From: Chloroflexota bacterium
Lineage (GTDB): Bacteria; Chloroflexota; UBA6077; JACCZL01
Direction: 5' to 3'
Length of the DNA: 64,000 bases
Assembly: GCA_020845495.1 (NCBI GenBank)
Contig: JADLFM010000137.1
Location: forward strand, 1-64,000
Shown: in pieces, positions 26,387 to 34,655 of the stretch
How the letters are laid out: each line of letters begins with the position of its first letter
Position numbering within the stretch: position 1 is the stretch's first letter
The notes under the pieces: generated by a model
The model's input: only the letters and a program-made list of their open reading frames with translations
The model's database searches: none
Told to the model about the DNA's origin: nothing
Position numbers and translations under genes: made by a program

Positions 26387-26587
26387 GCGGCACCTGCCAG
26401 CCACACCGGCCCAGCCCGACCGAGAGCGCCCCGACGCCGCATCGGTATGCTGCGCGCTGGCATGCTGACGCGTTTGGGCCATGTCGCCACTTCTGGTGCC
26501 GCGGGGCCTGGGCTGTTATCACTCCGGCGGCCGCCGCGCATCACACCCATCCCGCACCCCGATCTCTGGCGGCCGGAGGATCGATCC

Positions 26588-27211
26588 ATGCGTGCTAGTG
26601 CCGGCCCTCGGACCCTGGTGGACGTCATCCGGCCAGATGCGACGGCCGGCTACCGCGATCTGCTCCTGGTCGTCGCCTTTGGGACGCTGATGGGCGCGCT
26701 CGCGCAGATCTCGCTGCCGCTACCGTTCACGCCTGTCCCGATCACCGGCCAGACCTTCGGCGTACTGCTCGTGGGGGCGCTTCTCGGGAGCCGGCGAGGC
26801 GGCCTGGCCCTGGCCGTACATCTCGTAGAGGGCCTGGCGGGCCTACCGGTCTTCGCCGAGGGACATTCGGCCTGGAGTTTGACCCGCCTCGGCGTACCCA
26901 CATTTATCGGACCGACGGCCGGCTACTTGATCTCATTCCCGATTGCCGCCTACGCAGTTGGTGTGCTTGCCGAACGCGGCTGGGATCGGCGGCTCTGGAC
27001 GGCCGGTATAGCGATGATCTTCGGCAATGGCATCATCTACCTGTTCGGCGCGGCCTGGTTGGCCACACTGGTCGGGCCAGCCCAGGCGGTGGCGCTCGGG
27101 GTCGTGCCGTTCCTGCCGGGTGACGTCCTCAAGATCGTCGCGGCGGCGGTCCTGCTTCCAGGGGGCTGGCGCCTGCTCGCGGCCACTGGCGCTATCCCGA
27201 CGCAACGATGA
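26588..27211 (+). CDS. bioY: BioY, substrate-binding subunit of a biotin ECF transporter
   Basis: The 207-aa membrane protein shows BioY hallmarks: QISLPLPFTPVPITGQTFGV near 46, LLGSRRGGLALAVHLVEGLAGLPVF-type segment near 70, GPTAGYLISFPIAAYAVG near 110 and VPFLPGDVLKIVAAAVLLPG near the end. It captures biotin for import, alone or with an ECF ATPase module. ATG 26588 is chosen because GGAGGA lies 8 nt upstream, although the frame is open to 26447. Biotin is needed by the carboxylase complex of the first operon. Confidence 0.93.
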   Translation: MRASAGPRTLVDVIRPDATAGYRDLLLVVAFGTLMGALAQISLPLPFTPVPITGQTFGVLLVGALLGSRRGGLALAVHLVEGLAGLPVFAEGHSAWSLTRLGVPTFIGPTAGYLISFPIAAYAVGVLAERGWDRRLWTAGIAMIFGNGIIYLFGAAWLATLVGPAQAVALGVVPFLPGDVLKIVAAAVLLPGGWRLLAATGAIPTQR

Positions 27212-27412
27212 GCGTGCAGGCTCACCGCAGCCCAACCTCACGCTCTCCCGTGTCCGCTCGTGGCGCACGCGTCGGGACCGTACGCTGCACAAAACTGCCG
27301 AACGGCCTCGCGGGCGCTTCCCGCGACACGTACCAGAGCACCAGGGCGGACATCCATCGGTGACCCGATTCGCTTTGATACACTTCGTTTTTAAGACCCG
27401 GGGAGGTCTCAT

Positions 27413-29287
27413 GTGACGGACAGATCGAAAACCGTCGTCATGCTTATCGATTGGGACAACCTTCAGATCTGCCACAGCCGCGATGCGCCTGGCACAGACC
27501 TGGATCTTCACGCGCTGATCGCGCTAGCCCAGAGCTACGGCACGCTTGTGTCCGCACGTGCCTACGCCGAGTGGAATCTGCTCAGCGAGCGAATGGCCGT
27601 GTACAAGGCCGGCATTGAGCCAGTCTTCGCCCCGGTCATGCGGCCAGAGGGAAGCATCCGCGAGGGCAAGAGTCTAGCCGATACCGTGATGGTCGCGGAC
27701 GGGGTGGATCTCCTCTGGACGGTCGCCCCTGACGTCTTCGTGCTGGTGACGAGCGACAAGGACATGATTCCGCTCGCCCGGATCGCGAAGCAGCGGGGAG
27801 CCGCTGTGGTGATCCTTGGCAGCGACCTGACGGCGATCCCACTGGTGGAGATCTCGAACGTCTTCATCACCTACCGCCAGTTGCTGCGCGAGCTCGACCG
27901 TGTGAGCGAGCTCGACGCACCGTCTGGGCGCGCGCCAGCGCGCGAGCGCCGACCCGGACGGGAGACGCGCCGACCGAGCAGTCAGCCCTACACGGGTCCC
28001 GGGCTCCGCGAGGCACCGGCCGCGCCGTCGCGCTCGCTGAGCGCTCCTTCGCCCGTCAGCGTCGGATTTGGTGGACCGCCACCAGCGCCTCGGCGTGTCG
28101 AACAGGTCACGCGAGCCGTACCGGCCGCCATTGCCCCGGCTCCCCTCGCTCCGGCCACCATCACCCCGACCCCCCTCGCCTCGTCCGAGGCGGCTGAAGC
28201 CGAACTGCTTCCAACCATCGCCACGTCTCCGAGCGACGCCCCAAGCCGACGCCGTCGACGGCGAGGCGGACGCGGACGGCGCGGTACCTCGACCGAACCA
28301 CTCGGCGACGAGACGCTCGCGCAGGCCCACGAAACCGAGGAACACGAGGCGGATCGGCAGGAAGCCGCTCAGCACGAGGCAGAGCGGCATGACGTAGAGC
28401 GGCATGACGTAGAGCGGCACGGCGTCGAGCGGCACGAATCGCATCGGCGCGAGCCACGACGACACGAGCCCGAGCCGCGCGCCGAATCTCAGGAGGCCGT
28501 GGTGCCGCCTCCTGACGACTTCGACAGCGCTGTCCTCGAACTGTTGGCGTCCCGGACACCCGCTGCGGAAGCTCCAGGTGCCGAGGAGCCGCCACGCGAG
28601 ACGCATCTTGGAGCGCAGCCGCCTCAACCGTTGGGCGAGACGGCTGAAGCGCCGCCCGCGCCGTCTCGGCGCGTGCGCCTTGAACGGCGTCGGGCGACAC
28701 CCCGGCCCGCTCCGACCACGTTCAGCGGCTTTGGGCCACTCGATTTCTCACCTACTGCACCGTTCACACCGCTGCCATCCTCGCCGTCGCACGCTGCCGA
28801 GTTACCAGCACCGACTTTCGAAGCAGCCGAGGCCGGGCCAATCGAGGTGGACCCAATCGCTGCCGAAACGCCCGAAGCGCCGTCGCGCGGCGAGGACACC
28901 ACCAACGTGGCCCCGCTCACGCTGGAAGCTCCGGTGGCCTCGGCCCCCGAAACGGAGGCGAACGCCGCCGCGGAGGGCGTAACCACCACCTGGGGCACAG
29001 CCGGCGCCGAGGTGAATCAACCAGGGGAGATCGGCGCGGCCGGCGCTGTGACGGCTGCCGAGCAGCCCACGTCTGAAGCCGCAATCGGCGATCGAGCGTC
29101 CACATCCGCGGCGGGGGAAGCCGCCGTGGCCAGCCCCAAGCCACGCCGGCGCACCCGGCGGCCGTCGACTCGTGCAAAGAAGGCGCCAGCCGCCGACGCG
29201 CCGGGTGATGCGGCCGACGCGCCAGGTGATGCGGCCGATGGGTCGAGCCCGGCGGCCGAGGGTTCGAATCCGGCAGGGGAGTCCTAG
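27413..29287 (+). CDS. NYN-domain (PIN-like) protein with a long disordered tail
   Basis: Residues about 8-165 form a NYN/LabA-type nuclease fold with the acidic residues VVMLIDWDNL (start), SLADTVMVADGVDLL (near 85) and LVTSDKDMIPLARIAKQRGA (near 110), a likely metal-dependent RNase site. The remaining 450 residues are low-complexity, rich in Ala, Pro, Glu and Arg. They include a short basic RRRRRRGGRGRRG patch, which might bind RNA, a 15-nt DNA repeat encoding HDVER units (near 28385) and a 21-nt repeat encoding ADAPGDA (near 29200). The start is GTG 27413 with GGGGAGG 6 nt upstream. Confidence 0.8.
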   Translation: MTDRSKTVVMLIDWDNLQICHSRDAPGTDLDLHALIALAQSYGTLVSARAYAEWNLLSERMAVYKAGIEPVFAPVMRPEGSIREGKSLADTVMVADGVDLLWTVAPDVFVLVTSDKDMIPLARIAKQRGAAVVILGSDLTAIPLVEISNVFITYRQLLRELDRVSELDAPSGRAPARERRPGRETRRPSSQPYTGPGLREAPAAPSRSLSAPSPVSVGFGGPPPAPRRVEQVTRAVPAAIAPAPLAPATITPTPLASSEAAEAELLPTIATSPSDAPSRRRRRRGGRGRRGTSTEPLGDETLAQAHETEEHEADRQEAAQHEAERHDVERHDVERHGVERHESHRREPRRHEPEPRAESQEAVVPPPDDFDSAVLELLASRTPAAEAPGAEEPPRETHLGAQPPQPLGETAEAPPAPSRRVRLERRRATPRPAPTTFSGFGPLDFSPTAPFTPLPSSPSHAAELPAPTFEAAEAGPIEVDPIAAETPEAPSRGEDTTNVAPLTLEAPVASAPETEANAAAEGVTTTWGTAGAEVNQPGEIGAAGAVTAAEQPTSEAAIGDRASTSAAGEAAVASPKPRRRTRRPSTRAKKAPAADAPGDAADAPGDAADGSSPAAEGSNPAGES

Positions 29288-29347
29288 CGGCCGCCGGCCT
29301 GGCGGTCAGGGCTCGGCACGATCGGCCGACCGCTGCGCGCGAGTCAT

Positions 29348-31498
29348 GTGAGGACCGAGCCATCGAGGGTCCGCCTGACAGGAGTCGGGCGGACCCTTCT
29401 CGGCCGGGCTGTGCGCGATTGGATCGAGCTCGCGTGGTCCCCTCGCGACCGATCTCCCAGCGGCCAGCCCGTACGCGCCCCTACGTCGCCCGCCCAGGCT
29501 CTTTGCGACCGTATCACCCGGCTAGCAGGCTCTGCCGAGCGCCGACTGTGCGGGCCGGTGCTCCCGGCTGTTGTCGCCGTGCTCGCGTTCGCGGTCTACG
29601 TTGGAACGCTCTCGAGTGGTGTGCTCGGGGGCGACGCGGGTGAGCTTCAGTTCGTCCCGCCAATCCTCGGCCTGACCCACCCGACCGGGTATCCGTTCCA
29701 GGTGCTGCTGCACGCTGCTTGGAGTCATCTGCCGCTCGGCAGCGTCGCGTTTCGCTTGAACCTGCTCGACGCGCTCTTTGCCGCGGCGACCATCGGCATG
29801 CTGGCGGTCGTCATTCGACAACTCGGCACTGGACTCGCGGGGCCAGCGCTCGGGGCAGCCACACTTGCGTTTGGCGAACTGTGGTGGTCACAGGCGGTGC
29901 GCGGCGACAAGTACACCCTGAACGCCCTCGTGCTCGCGGTCGTGGTAGCACTCTACCTTCGCTGGCTGACGCGGCCGGACTGGCGCTGGCTCGTACTTCT
30001 GAGCTTCGCCTATGGCCTCAGCCTGACGCATCATCGGAGCATGCTGCTGGTCGCCCCGGCCCTGCTGGCCGGGGTGCTGCTCGGGGGCTGGCGTCCGCGA
30101 TCCTGGCGGGAGCCGTTCGCGCTGACCGCGCTCTCGGCACTGCCGCTGGTGCTGTACGCGTACGTGCCATGGGCCGGCGCTCGCGGCCTTCCGCCAGGCT
30201 CCTGGCCCGTCGACACCCCGGCCGCCTTTGTCACGTACCTGTTGGATGCCGGCTATACCTCGCAAGTCCGGCCGGACGCCAGCCTGCTCGGGCGGATCGC
30301 CGAGGAGGCGCAGGTGCTGACGCGCTCGTTTGGGCCGGTCGGCGCCGTCCTAGGCGTGGTGGGGCTCGGTTGGTCGATCTGCCGACGAAAGACCGCCGCC
30401 CTGGTGCTCCTGCTCATCTTCCTGCCGCAGGCGATTCTCGGCGCGAGCTACCACCTCCAGTCGAACTACGAGCTACCCCGCCACTGGGTCTTCTACCTGC
30501 CGGCATTTCTGATCTGGGCCGTCTGGATCGGCCTCGGCACAGACGCTCTCATCGGGGGCATCCGGCGGGTGATCCCAGAGAACGCTGATTCGGCGGTCGT
30601 CGTAGGGATGGTTATGCTCGTACTGCTCCAGGCGGGCACGGCCTGGGTGCGTGGGGCCAGAACCGTCATTCGCGCCGAACTGGGCGCGACCAGCCTCGAC
30701 GACTGGCGGCAAGACCTTCAGCGCTCGCCGCTGGCCGCCCGCTTTGGCACGCTCGCGCTCGACCTCGCCGCCCCCGATGCCATCATCGTCTGCGACTGGG
30801 AGCAAGCGACGGTGCTCTGGTACTACCAACAGGTCGAAGGACGCCGCTCCGACGTCACGATCAGCTACCCAATCGACACGCTCGACGGCGAACTGGTGCG
30901 TGGGAAAGCCGAGAGCCGAGCGGTGTACCTCGCTCGCACCCTGCCAGGCGTCGAGCAGCGCGGCGTCACGTCGTCGCTCGGGCCGCTGCTCCAGCTCTGG
31001 CCGTCGCCCGGCAGCCGCGCACCGGACGCGGCCACGCCCATCGGGGCCTCGTTCGAGGCTGGCTTGACTCTGGCTGGCGTCGCCTATCATATGGATGCCT
31101 TCAACCCCGGAAGTGTCGTCCCGTTCACGCTGTACTGGCGAGCCGAGCGCCCACTCGACACCGCGTATGCTGTGTCGGTCCGGCTGATCGGCCCGGACGG
31201 TGCTGTACACGCTCAGCACGACGAGCGCCACCCGGCTCTCGGCACCTCCCCGACGAACGCCTGGAGACTCGGCCAGATCGTTGGCGACTACCACGAGCTA
31301 CCGATTGGCAACCGGCTCGGCCCCGGCACGTATCGCGTGCGCATCGTGGTCTATGCCGTCGATCCCCCTCGTGAGCTTCACGTGATGACAGCAACGGGCG
31401 CAAACGGCGAGCCGTTCGTCGATCTGCCGCCGATCGCGGTCGCGCCGCGCCCCTGGTCCGATCTGCGCGGCCGACTGCTCGGCATCCTGGCTCGCTAG
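29348..31498 (+). CDS. DUF2723-family membrane protein, probable glycosyltransferase
   Basis: The 716-aa protein carries the DUF2723 signature in the first extracytoplasmic loop, GVLGGDAGELQFVPPILGLT followed by HPTGYPFQVLL (residues about 93-125). About ten membrane helices follow, and RGDKYTLNALVLAVV near 185. The acidic GDAGEL is the GT-C-like catalytic position. The C-terminal 280 residues are extracytoplasmic and end in a beta-sandwich (about 570-700) with VPFTLYWRAERPL and GTYRVRIVVYAVD, like that in the minus-strand gene at 32688. Start GTG 29348 is not supported by a ribosome site. Likely works on surface polysaccharide or glycolipid. Confidence 0.8.
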   Translation: MRTEPSRVRLTGVGRTLLGRAVRDWIELAWSPRDRSPSGQPVRAPTSPAQALCDRITRLAGSAERRLCGPVLPAVVAVLAFAVYVGTLSSGVLGGDAGELQFVPPILGLTHPTGYPFQVLLHAAWSHLPLGSVAFRLNLLDALFAAATIGMLAVVIRQLGTGLAGPALGAATLAFGELWWSQAVRGDKYTLNALVLAVVVALYLRWLTRPDWRWLVLLSFAYGLSLTHHRSMLLVAPALLAGVLLGGWRPRSWREPFALTALSALPLVLYAYVPWAGARGLPPGSWPVDTPAAFVTYLLDAGYTSQVRPDASLLGRIAEEAQVLTRSFGPVGAVLGVVGLGWSICRRKTAALVLLLIFLPQAILGASYHLQSNYELPRHWVFYLPAFLIWAVWIGLGTDALIGGIRRVIPENADSAVVVGMVMLVLLQAGTAWVRGARTVIRAELGATSLDDWRQDLQRSPLAARFGTLALDLAAPDAIIVCDWEQATVLWYYQQVEGRRSDVTISYPIDTLDGELVRGKAESRAVYLARTLPGVEQRGVTSSLGPLLQLWPSPGSRAPDAATPIGASFEAGLTLAGVAYHMDAFNPGSVVPFTLYWRAERPLDTAYAVSVRLIGPDGAVHAQHDERHPALGTSPTNAWRLGQIVGDYHELPIGNRLGPGTYRVRIVVYAVDPPRELHVMTATGANGEPFVDLPPIAVAPRPWSDLRGRLLGILAR

Positions 31499-31546
31499 CT
31501 CGCGCTCCGGCTGGGATCAGGAATGCGGGCAGGTCATCGATGACGC

Positions 31547-32509
31547 TCAGCGCAGGCGGCTGAAGGCGGCTGCGCACAGCCCCTCGGCGACGACCTGGAT
31601 GACCCGCGCAAGCACGGCGACGGCAGCGGCGGCAGGCAGCGGCACAACCTGGGCGAGCAGCGCAGCCAACAAGCCCTCCCGAACGCCGATGCCCGCTGGC
31701 GCGATGGGCATGATCGTGCCGCCGAGGTACGAGAGCGCGTACGCGGCTGCCAACACCGGCAGGGTCGTCGCCTCGATGGCCGCGATGGCTCGCACCGACC
31801 AGAGCAGCGATAGCGCCATCAGCCCCCACAGAATGACGTAGCACACTAGCAGCCGCAAAATGGTCAGGTAACTCGCCTGGATAGTGGGCAGATCGCGGCC
31901 GGGCATCAGTCGGCGCATCAGCGCGAACAATCGATTCAGCGTCGCGGGATGCAAGACCACGAGTGCCCCGATAACACCCACGAGCGCCAGCCCGCTCAGG
32001 GCGGTCCGATCCACGGACGGAAGGTACGCGGTGAGCGCATCGGCCAGCGTCGGAATCGCCAGCACGGCCACCAGCATCGACGCCGCCAGGTACAACACCA
32101 CGTCGACCACCACCACTGTCGTGGCCAGGGCAAGTGACAGGCCAGCTTGCTGAGCGAGGTAGACTCGCGCGACGGCGTGGAGCACTTTGCCCGGCAGATA
32201 CTTCCCCAGGTTCGAGGACGAGTACACCCGTAGCGCCGACCCGAGCCTGATCGCGCCACCAAAGCCGCGCGCCACCAACCACCAGCAGACGTTCGCCCAC
32301 ACCGATGCGAAGACCATGATGACGAGGGCTATGGCGGCGCTCCCCGGCTCGAGTTGCCAGCGATACTGCGCGATCTCATTCCAGCCGCCGACCAGCGCGA
32401 AGGCGAGGCCGCCGAACAAGAGCACGAGGACAGCCAGGCGGGCCAGCCGCATGACCGGCACGTGGGGGCGGCTCCCTCCCTGTAGGGGCGTCGCCGTCAC
32501 CTCGGCCAT
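31547..32509 (-). CDS. YbhN/UPF0104 family membrane protein (LPG-synthase/flippase-like)
   Basis: The 320-aa protein has about eight membrane helices and the family motifs SSSNLGKYLPGKVLHAVARV (near 95) and IMPIAPAGIGVREGLLAALL (near 270). These belong to the membrane domain shared by lysylphosphatidylglycerol synthases and YbhN proteins, thought to move or modify lipids. No synthetase domain is attached, so lipid or glycolipid transfer is more likely than lysylation. Start ATG 32509. Lies at the end of the minus-strand polysaccharide gene run. Confidence 0.82.
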   Translation of the reverse strand: MAEVTATPLQGGSRPHVPVMRLARLAVLVLLFGGLAFALVGGWNEIAQYRWQLEPGSAAIALVIMVFASVWANVCWWLVARGFGGAIRLGSALRVYSSSNLGKYLPGKVLHAVARVYLAQQAGLSLALATTVVVVDVVLYLAASMLVAVLAIPTLADALTAYLPSVDRTALSGLALVGVIGALVVLHPATLNRLFALMRRLMPGRDLPTIQASYLTILRLLVCYVILWGLMALSLLWSVRAIAAIEATTLPVLAAAYALSYLGGTIMPIAPAGIGVREGLLAALLAQVVPLPAAAAVAVLARVIQVVAEGLCAAAFSRLR

Positions 32510-32687
32510 CTCCTACCCGTGGGCGTCGGCTGCACCCTGCCCCGAATCCTCATCTGGCAGGCTGCTCGGCGCTCACGCTGGCGGAGGTCTTCACATCCGC
32601 GCGGCCGGCTTTGCGTCGTCAGCGGCGGCCCTGGCCAGCGTTTCAGAACCACGGCCGCCAGAGCCGGTCCTGACCTGAGACTGCCAC

Positions 32688-34652
32688 TCACCGGATCGTC
32701 AACTGGCCGACGACGATCTCGTCGCGGCCATCGGGGAGCGTAAGCTTCTGTCGAGCGCGCGAGTCGTAGGCACTCACCAGGATCCGATACGCGCCCGCCG
32801 GCACATCGGCGTCGGTGCGAACGAATGTGTCCTCGAACAGCCACCGTCCGGGCTCCCACTCGGTGGTACCATCGCTGCCGCCTGACAGCGACTCCTGCTG
32901 CAAGTCCCAGTCCTGGCCGTCGGGGCCGCGCAGGACCGTCACGACGTGCAGGTCGGCCGCAATCGGCCCGACTGCCTCCCATTCGAGCGTCACGCCGGTC
33001 CCTTCGCCCCGCCGAAACTCCGACCGTTCGACACGTGCGCTGACCAGTCGCAGGCCGTCATTGTAGGTGGCATTGACCGGGACAGCGGCCGGCGATGACA
33101 GGGCGGCACGAACCGACGCAAGCTCGGCCCCCTCGGGGACGTAGATGCCGCGGTCGAGATCCTGGCGGCGGTTGTACACCTTGACGAGTCGGTAGTTGTC
33201 CTCGACCCAGTTCTTGAACTCGCGCAGCCCACGCAGTCGATCCGTCCAGAGGACGATCAGCGCCGGATCGTACGGTTTCGCCTGGGCGACGGCTTCGGCT
33301 CCCCGCAACGAGCGCGAACGGATGCGCGACTTCGACGTGTCAACCAGCAGCGGCGGCACGAGCCGGGCAGCCAGAAAGGTCAGGTACGGATGATCGGTCA
33401 CGATGAAGTCGGCCGGCGTCGTCAGCCGCCCGATGACATCGACCGCGTCAGCGTACTGCTCGAAGGCCGGGTCCACATCGGTGTCGGCTGTGACCTTGAG
33501 GAGTTGGCCGCTCTGCGCCAGCACCGCCGGCACACCAGCGCCGTACCACCCTAGCAGGAGCGTCAGCCCGATTGCGAGCGCGGCTCGGTACGCTGGCCGG
33601 GGGCCGGATTTCACCTGCCGCAGCGCCACGCCGATGCCGGCACCGGCCAGAACGGCGATGGGTGGGATCATGACCACGGTGTGCTTGCCGTGGAGCGGCG
33701 AATACAGCAGGAGTAGTGCGACGCTCCCGGCTGCCCAGGCGACGACGAGCGCCTCGGGCACCCGCCGCCGAAGCAGCAGCGCCGCCGCCCCTCCAACGCT
33801 CAGCGCAAACAACCCGAGCGGCTCGAATGAGAGGCTACGGCCGAGGGCTGTCCGGTTCTTCCAGAGGCTCCAGCCCTCGCTGCCGCGACTCTCTAGCCGG
33901 TATGCGACGATCTGATCTAGCACGCCAGCCAGCCCCACCGCGAACACAACTGCCAGCATCAGCAGCGCGACCAATCCCCCCAGCAACACGCCGTCTAGCA
34001 GCATCGCACGAACGCCGTAGCGCCCGCGGCTCAGCACGGCAAGTCCGAGTGGTACACCGGCCGCGAGTGCGATCGGCTTGACGAGCAGGCTCGTCGCGAA
34101 CAGGGCGCCAGCCGCTAATAGCCATCCTCGGCTGCCGCTCCGCGCGTAGACGATGGCCGCCCCGGCCGCGAGAATGGCCGGGGCCATCGCCGGCACTTCA
34201 GCCAGCGCGATCCGCGAGCCTTCGAGGTAGAGCGGGCTGAGAACCAGCAGGGCCAGGGCTGCCAGGCCGGCCACAGCGCCCCCGATCAGCCGTGCCACCC
34301 AGTAGGCGCCGAGCAGCCCGACCACTGAGTAGACGCCCACAGCCAGCCGCGCGGCCGTCAGGTCCTGACCGAACAGCACGAACCAGGGATGCAGGAGGTC
34401 GAGGAGGAGCGGTCCCTGCGCGGCGAAGATATCGCGAAACGGTCGGTAGCCGGCCGACATCAGGAACAATTGCTCGGCGCGGATACCCTCGTCGAACAGG
34501 CCGCTATAGGCCCCGAGGTTGAGCATCCGCATCGCCACGGCCACCCCGAGCAGCGCCGCCAGGAGCGCGGCTTCGAGCCAGGCGACGCGGGGCAGCGCCA
34601 CGCTCAGGCTGCGGCGAGCCGGCAAGGTTTGCGCGGACCCGGTACTCGCCAT
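32688..34652 (-). CDS. GT39/ArnT-type membrane glycosyltransferase with C-terminal beta-sandwich
   Basis: The 654-aa protein has the GT-C first loop YSGLFDEGIRAEQLFLMSAG with adjacent acidic DE (near 53) and FAAQGPLLLDLLHPW (near 75), then about ten membrane segments to residue 400. A soluble domain follows, ending in a beta-sandwich (about 530-650: GVTLEWEAVGPIAADLHVVT, ADVPAGAYRILVSAYDSRA). The donor is probably a polyprenyl-phosphate sugar. ATG 34652 lies 3 nt after the stop of the upstream O-antigen-ligase-like gene, so the two are co-translated. Confidence 0.82.
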   Translation of the reverse strand: MASTGSAQTLPARRSLSVALPRVAWLEAALLAALLGVAVAMRMLNLGAYSGLFDEGIRAEQLFLMSAGYRPFRDIFAAQGPLLLDLLHPWFVLFGQDLTAARLAVGVYSVVGLLGAYWVARLIGGAVAGLAALALLVLSPLYLEGSRIALAEVPAMAPAILAAGAAIVYARSGSRGWLLAAGALFATSLLVKPIALAAGVPLGLAVLSRGRYGVRAMLLDGVLLGGLVALLMLAVVFAVGLAGVLDQIVAYRLESRGSEGWSLWKNRTALGRSLSFEPLGLFALSVGGAAALLLRRRVPEALVVAWAAGSVALLLLYSPLHGKHTVVMIPPIAVLAGAGIGVALRQVKSGPRPAYRAALAIGLTLLLGWYGAGVPAVLAQSGQLLKVTADTDVDPAFEQYADAVDVIGRLTTPADFIVTDHPYLTFLAARLVPPLLVDTSKSRIRSRSLRGAEAVAQAKPYDPALIVLWTDRLRGLREFKNWVEDNYRLVKVYNRRQDLDRGIYVPEGAELASVRAALSSPAAVPVNATYNDGLRLVSARVERSEFRRGEGTGVTLEWEAVGPIAADLHVVTVLRGPDGQDWDLQQESLSGGSDGTTEWEPGRWLFEDTFVRTDADVPAGAYRILVSAYDSRARQKLTLPDGRDEIVVGQLTIR

Positions 34653-34655
34653 GCC

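Noticed and set aside
29255..29287. GGTTCGAATCC, a possible tRNA T-arm (selC candidate)
   Set aside because: The flanks do not pair as a T stem and no acceptor or anticodon arm exists; it is coding sequence of the NYN protein.
27411..29353. ATGTGA start-stop elements at the NYN and DUF2723 starts
   Set aside because: In both places ATG overlaps a GTG start by chance spacing; only the NYN GTG has a ribosome site, and a regulatory minimal ORF cannot be supported.
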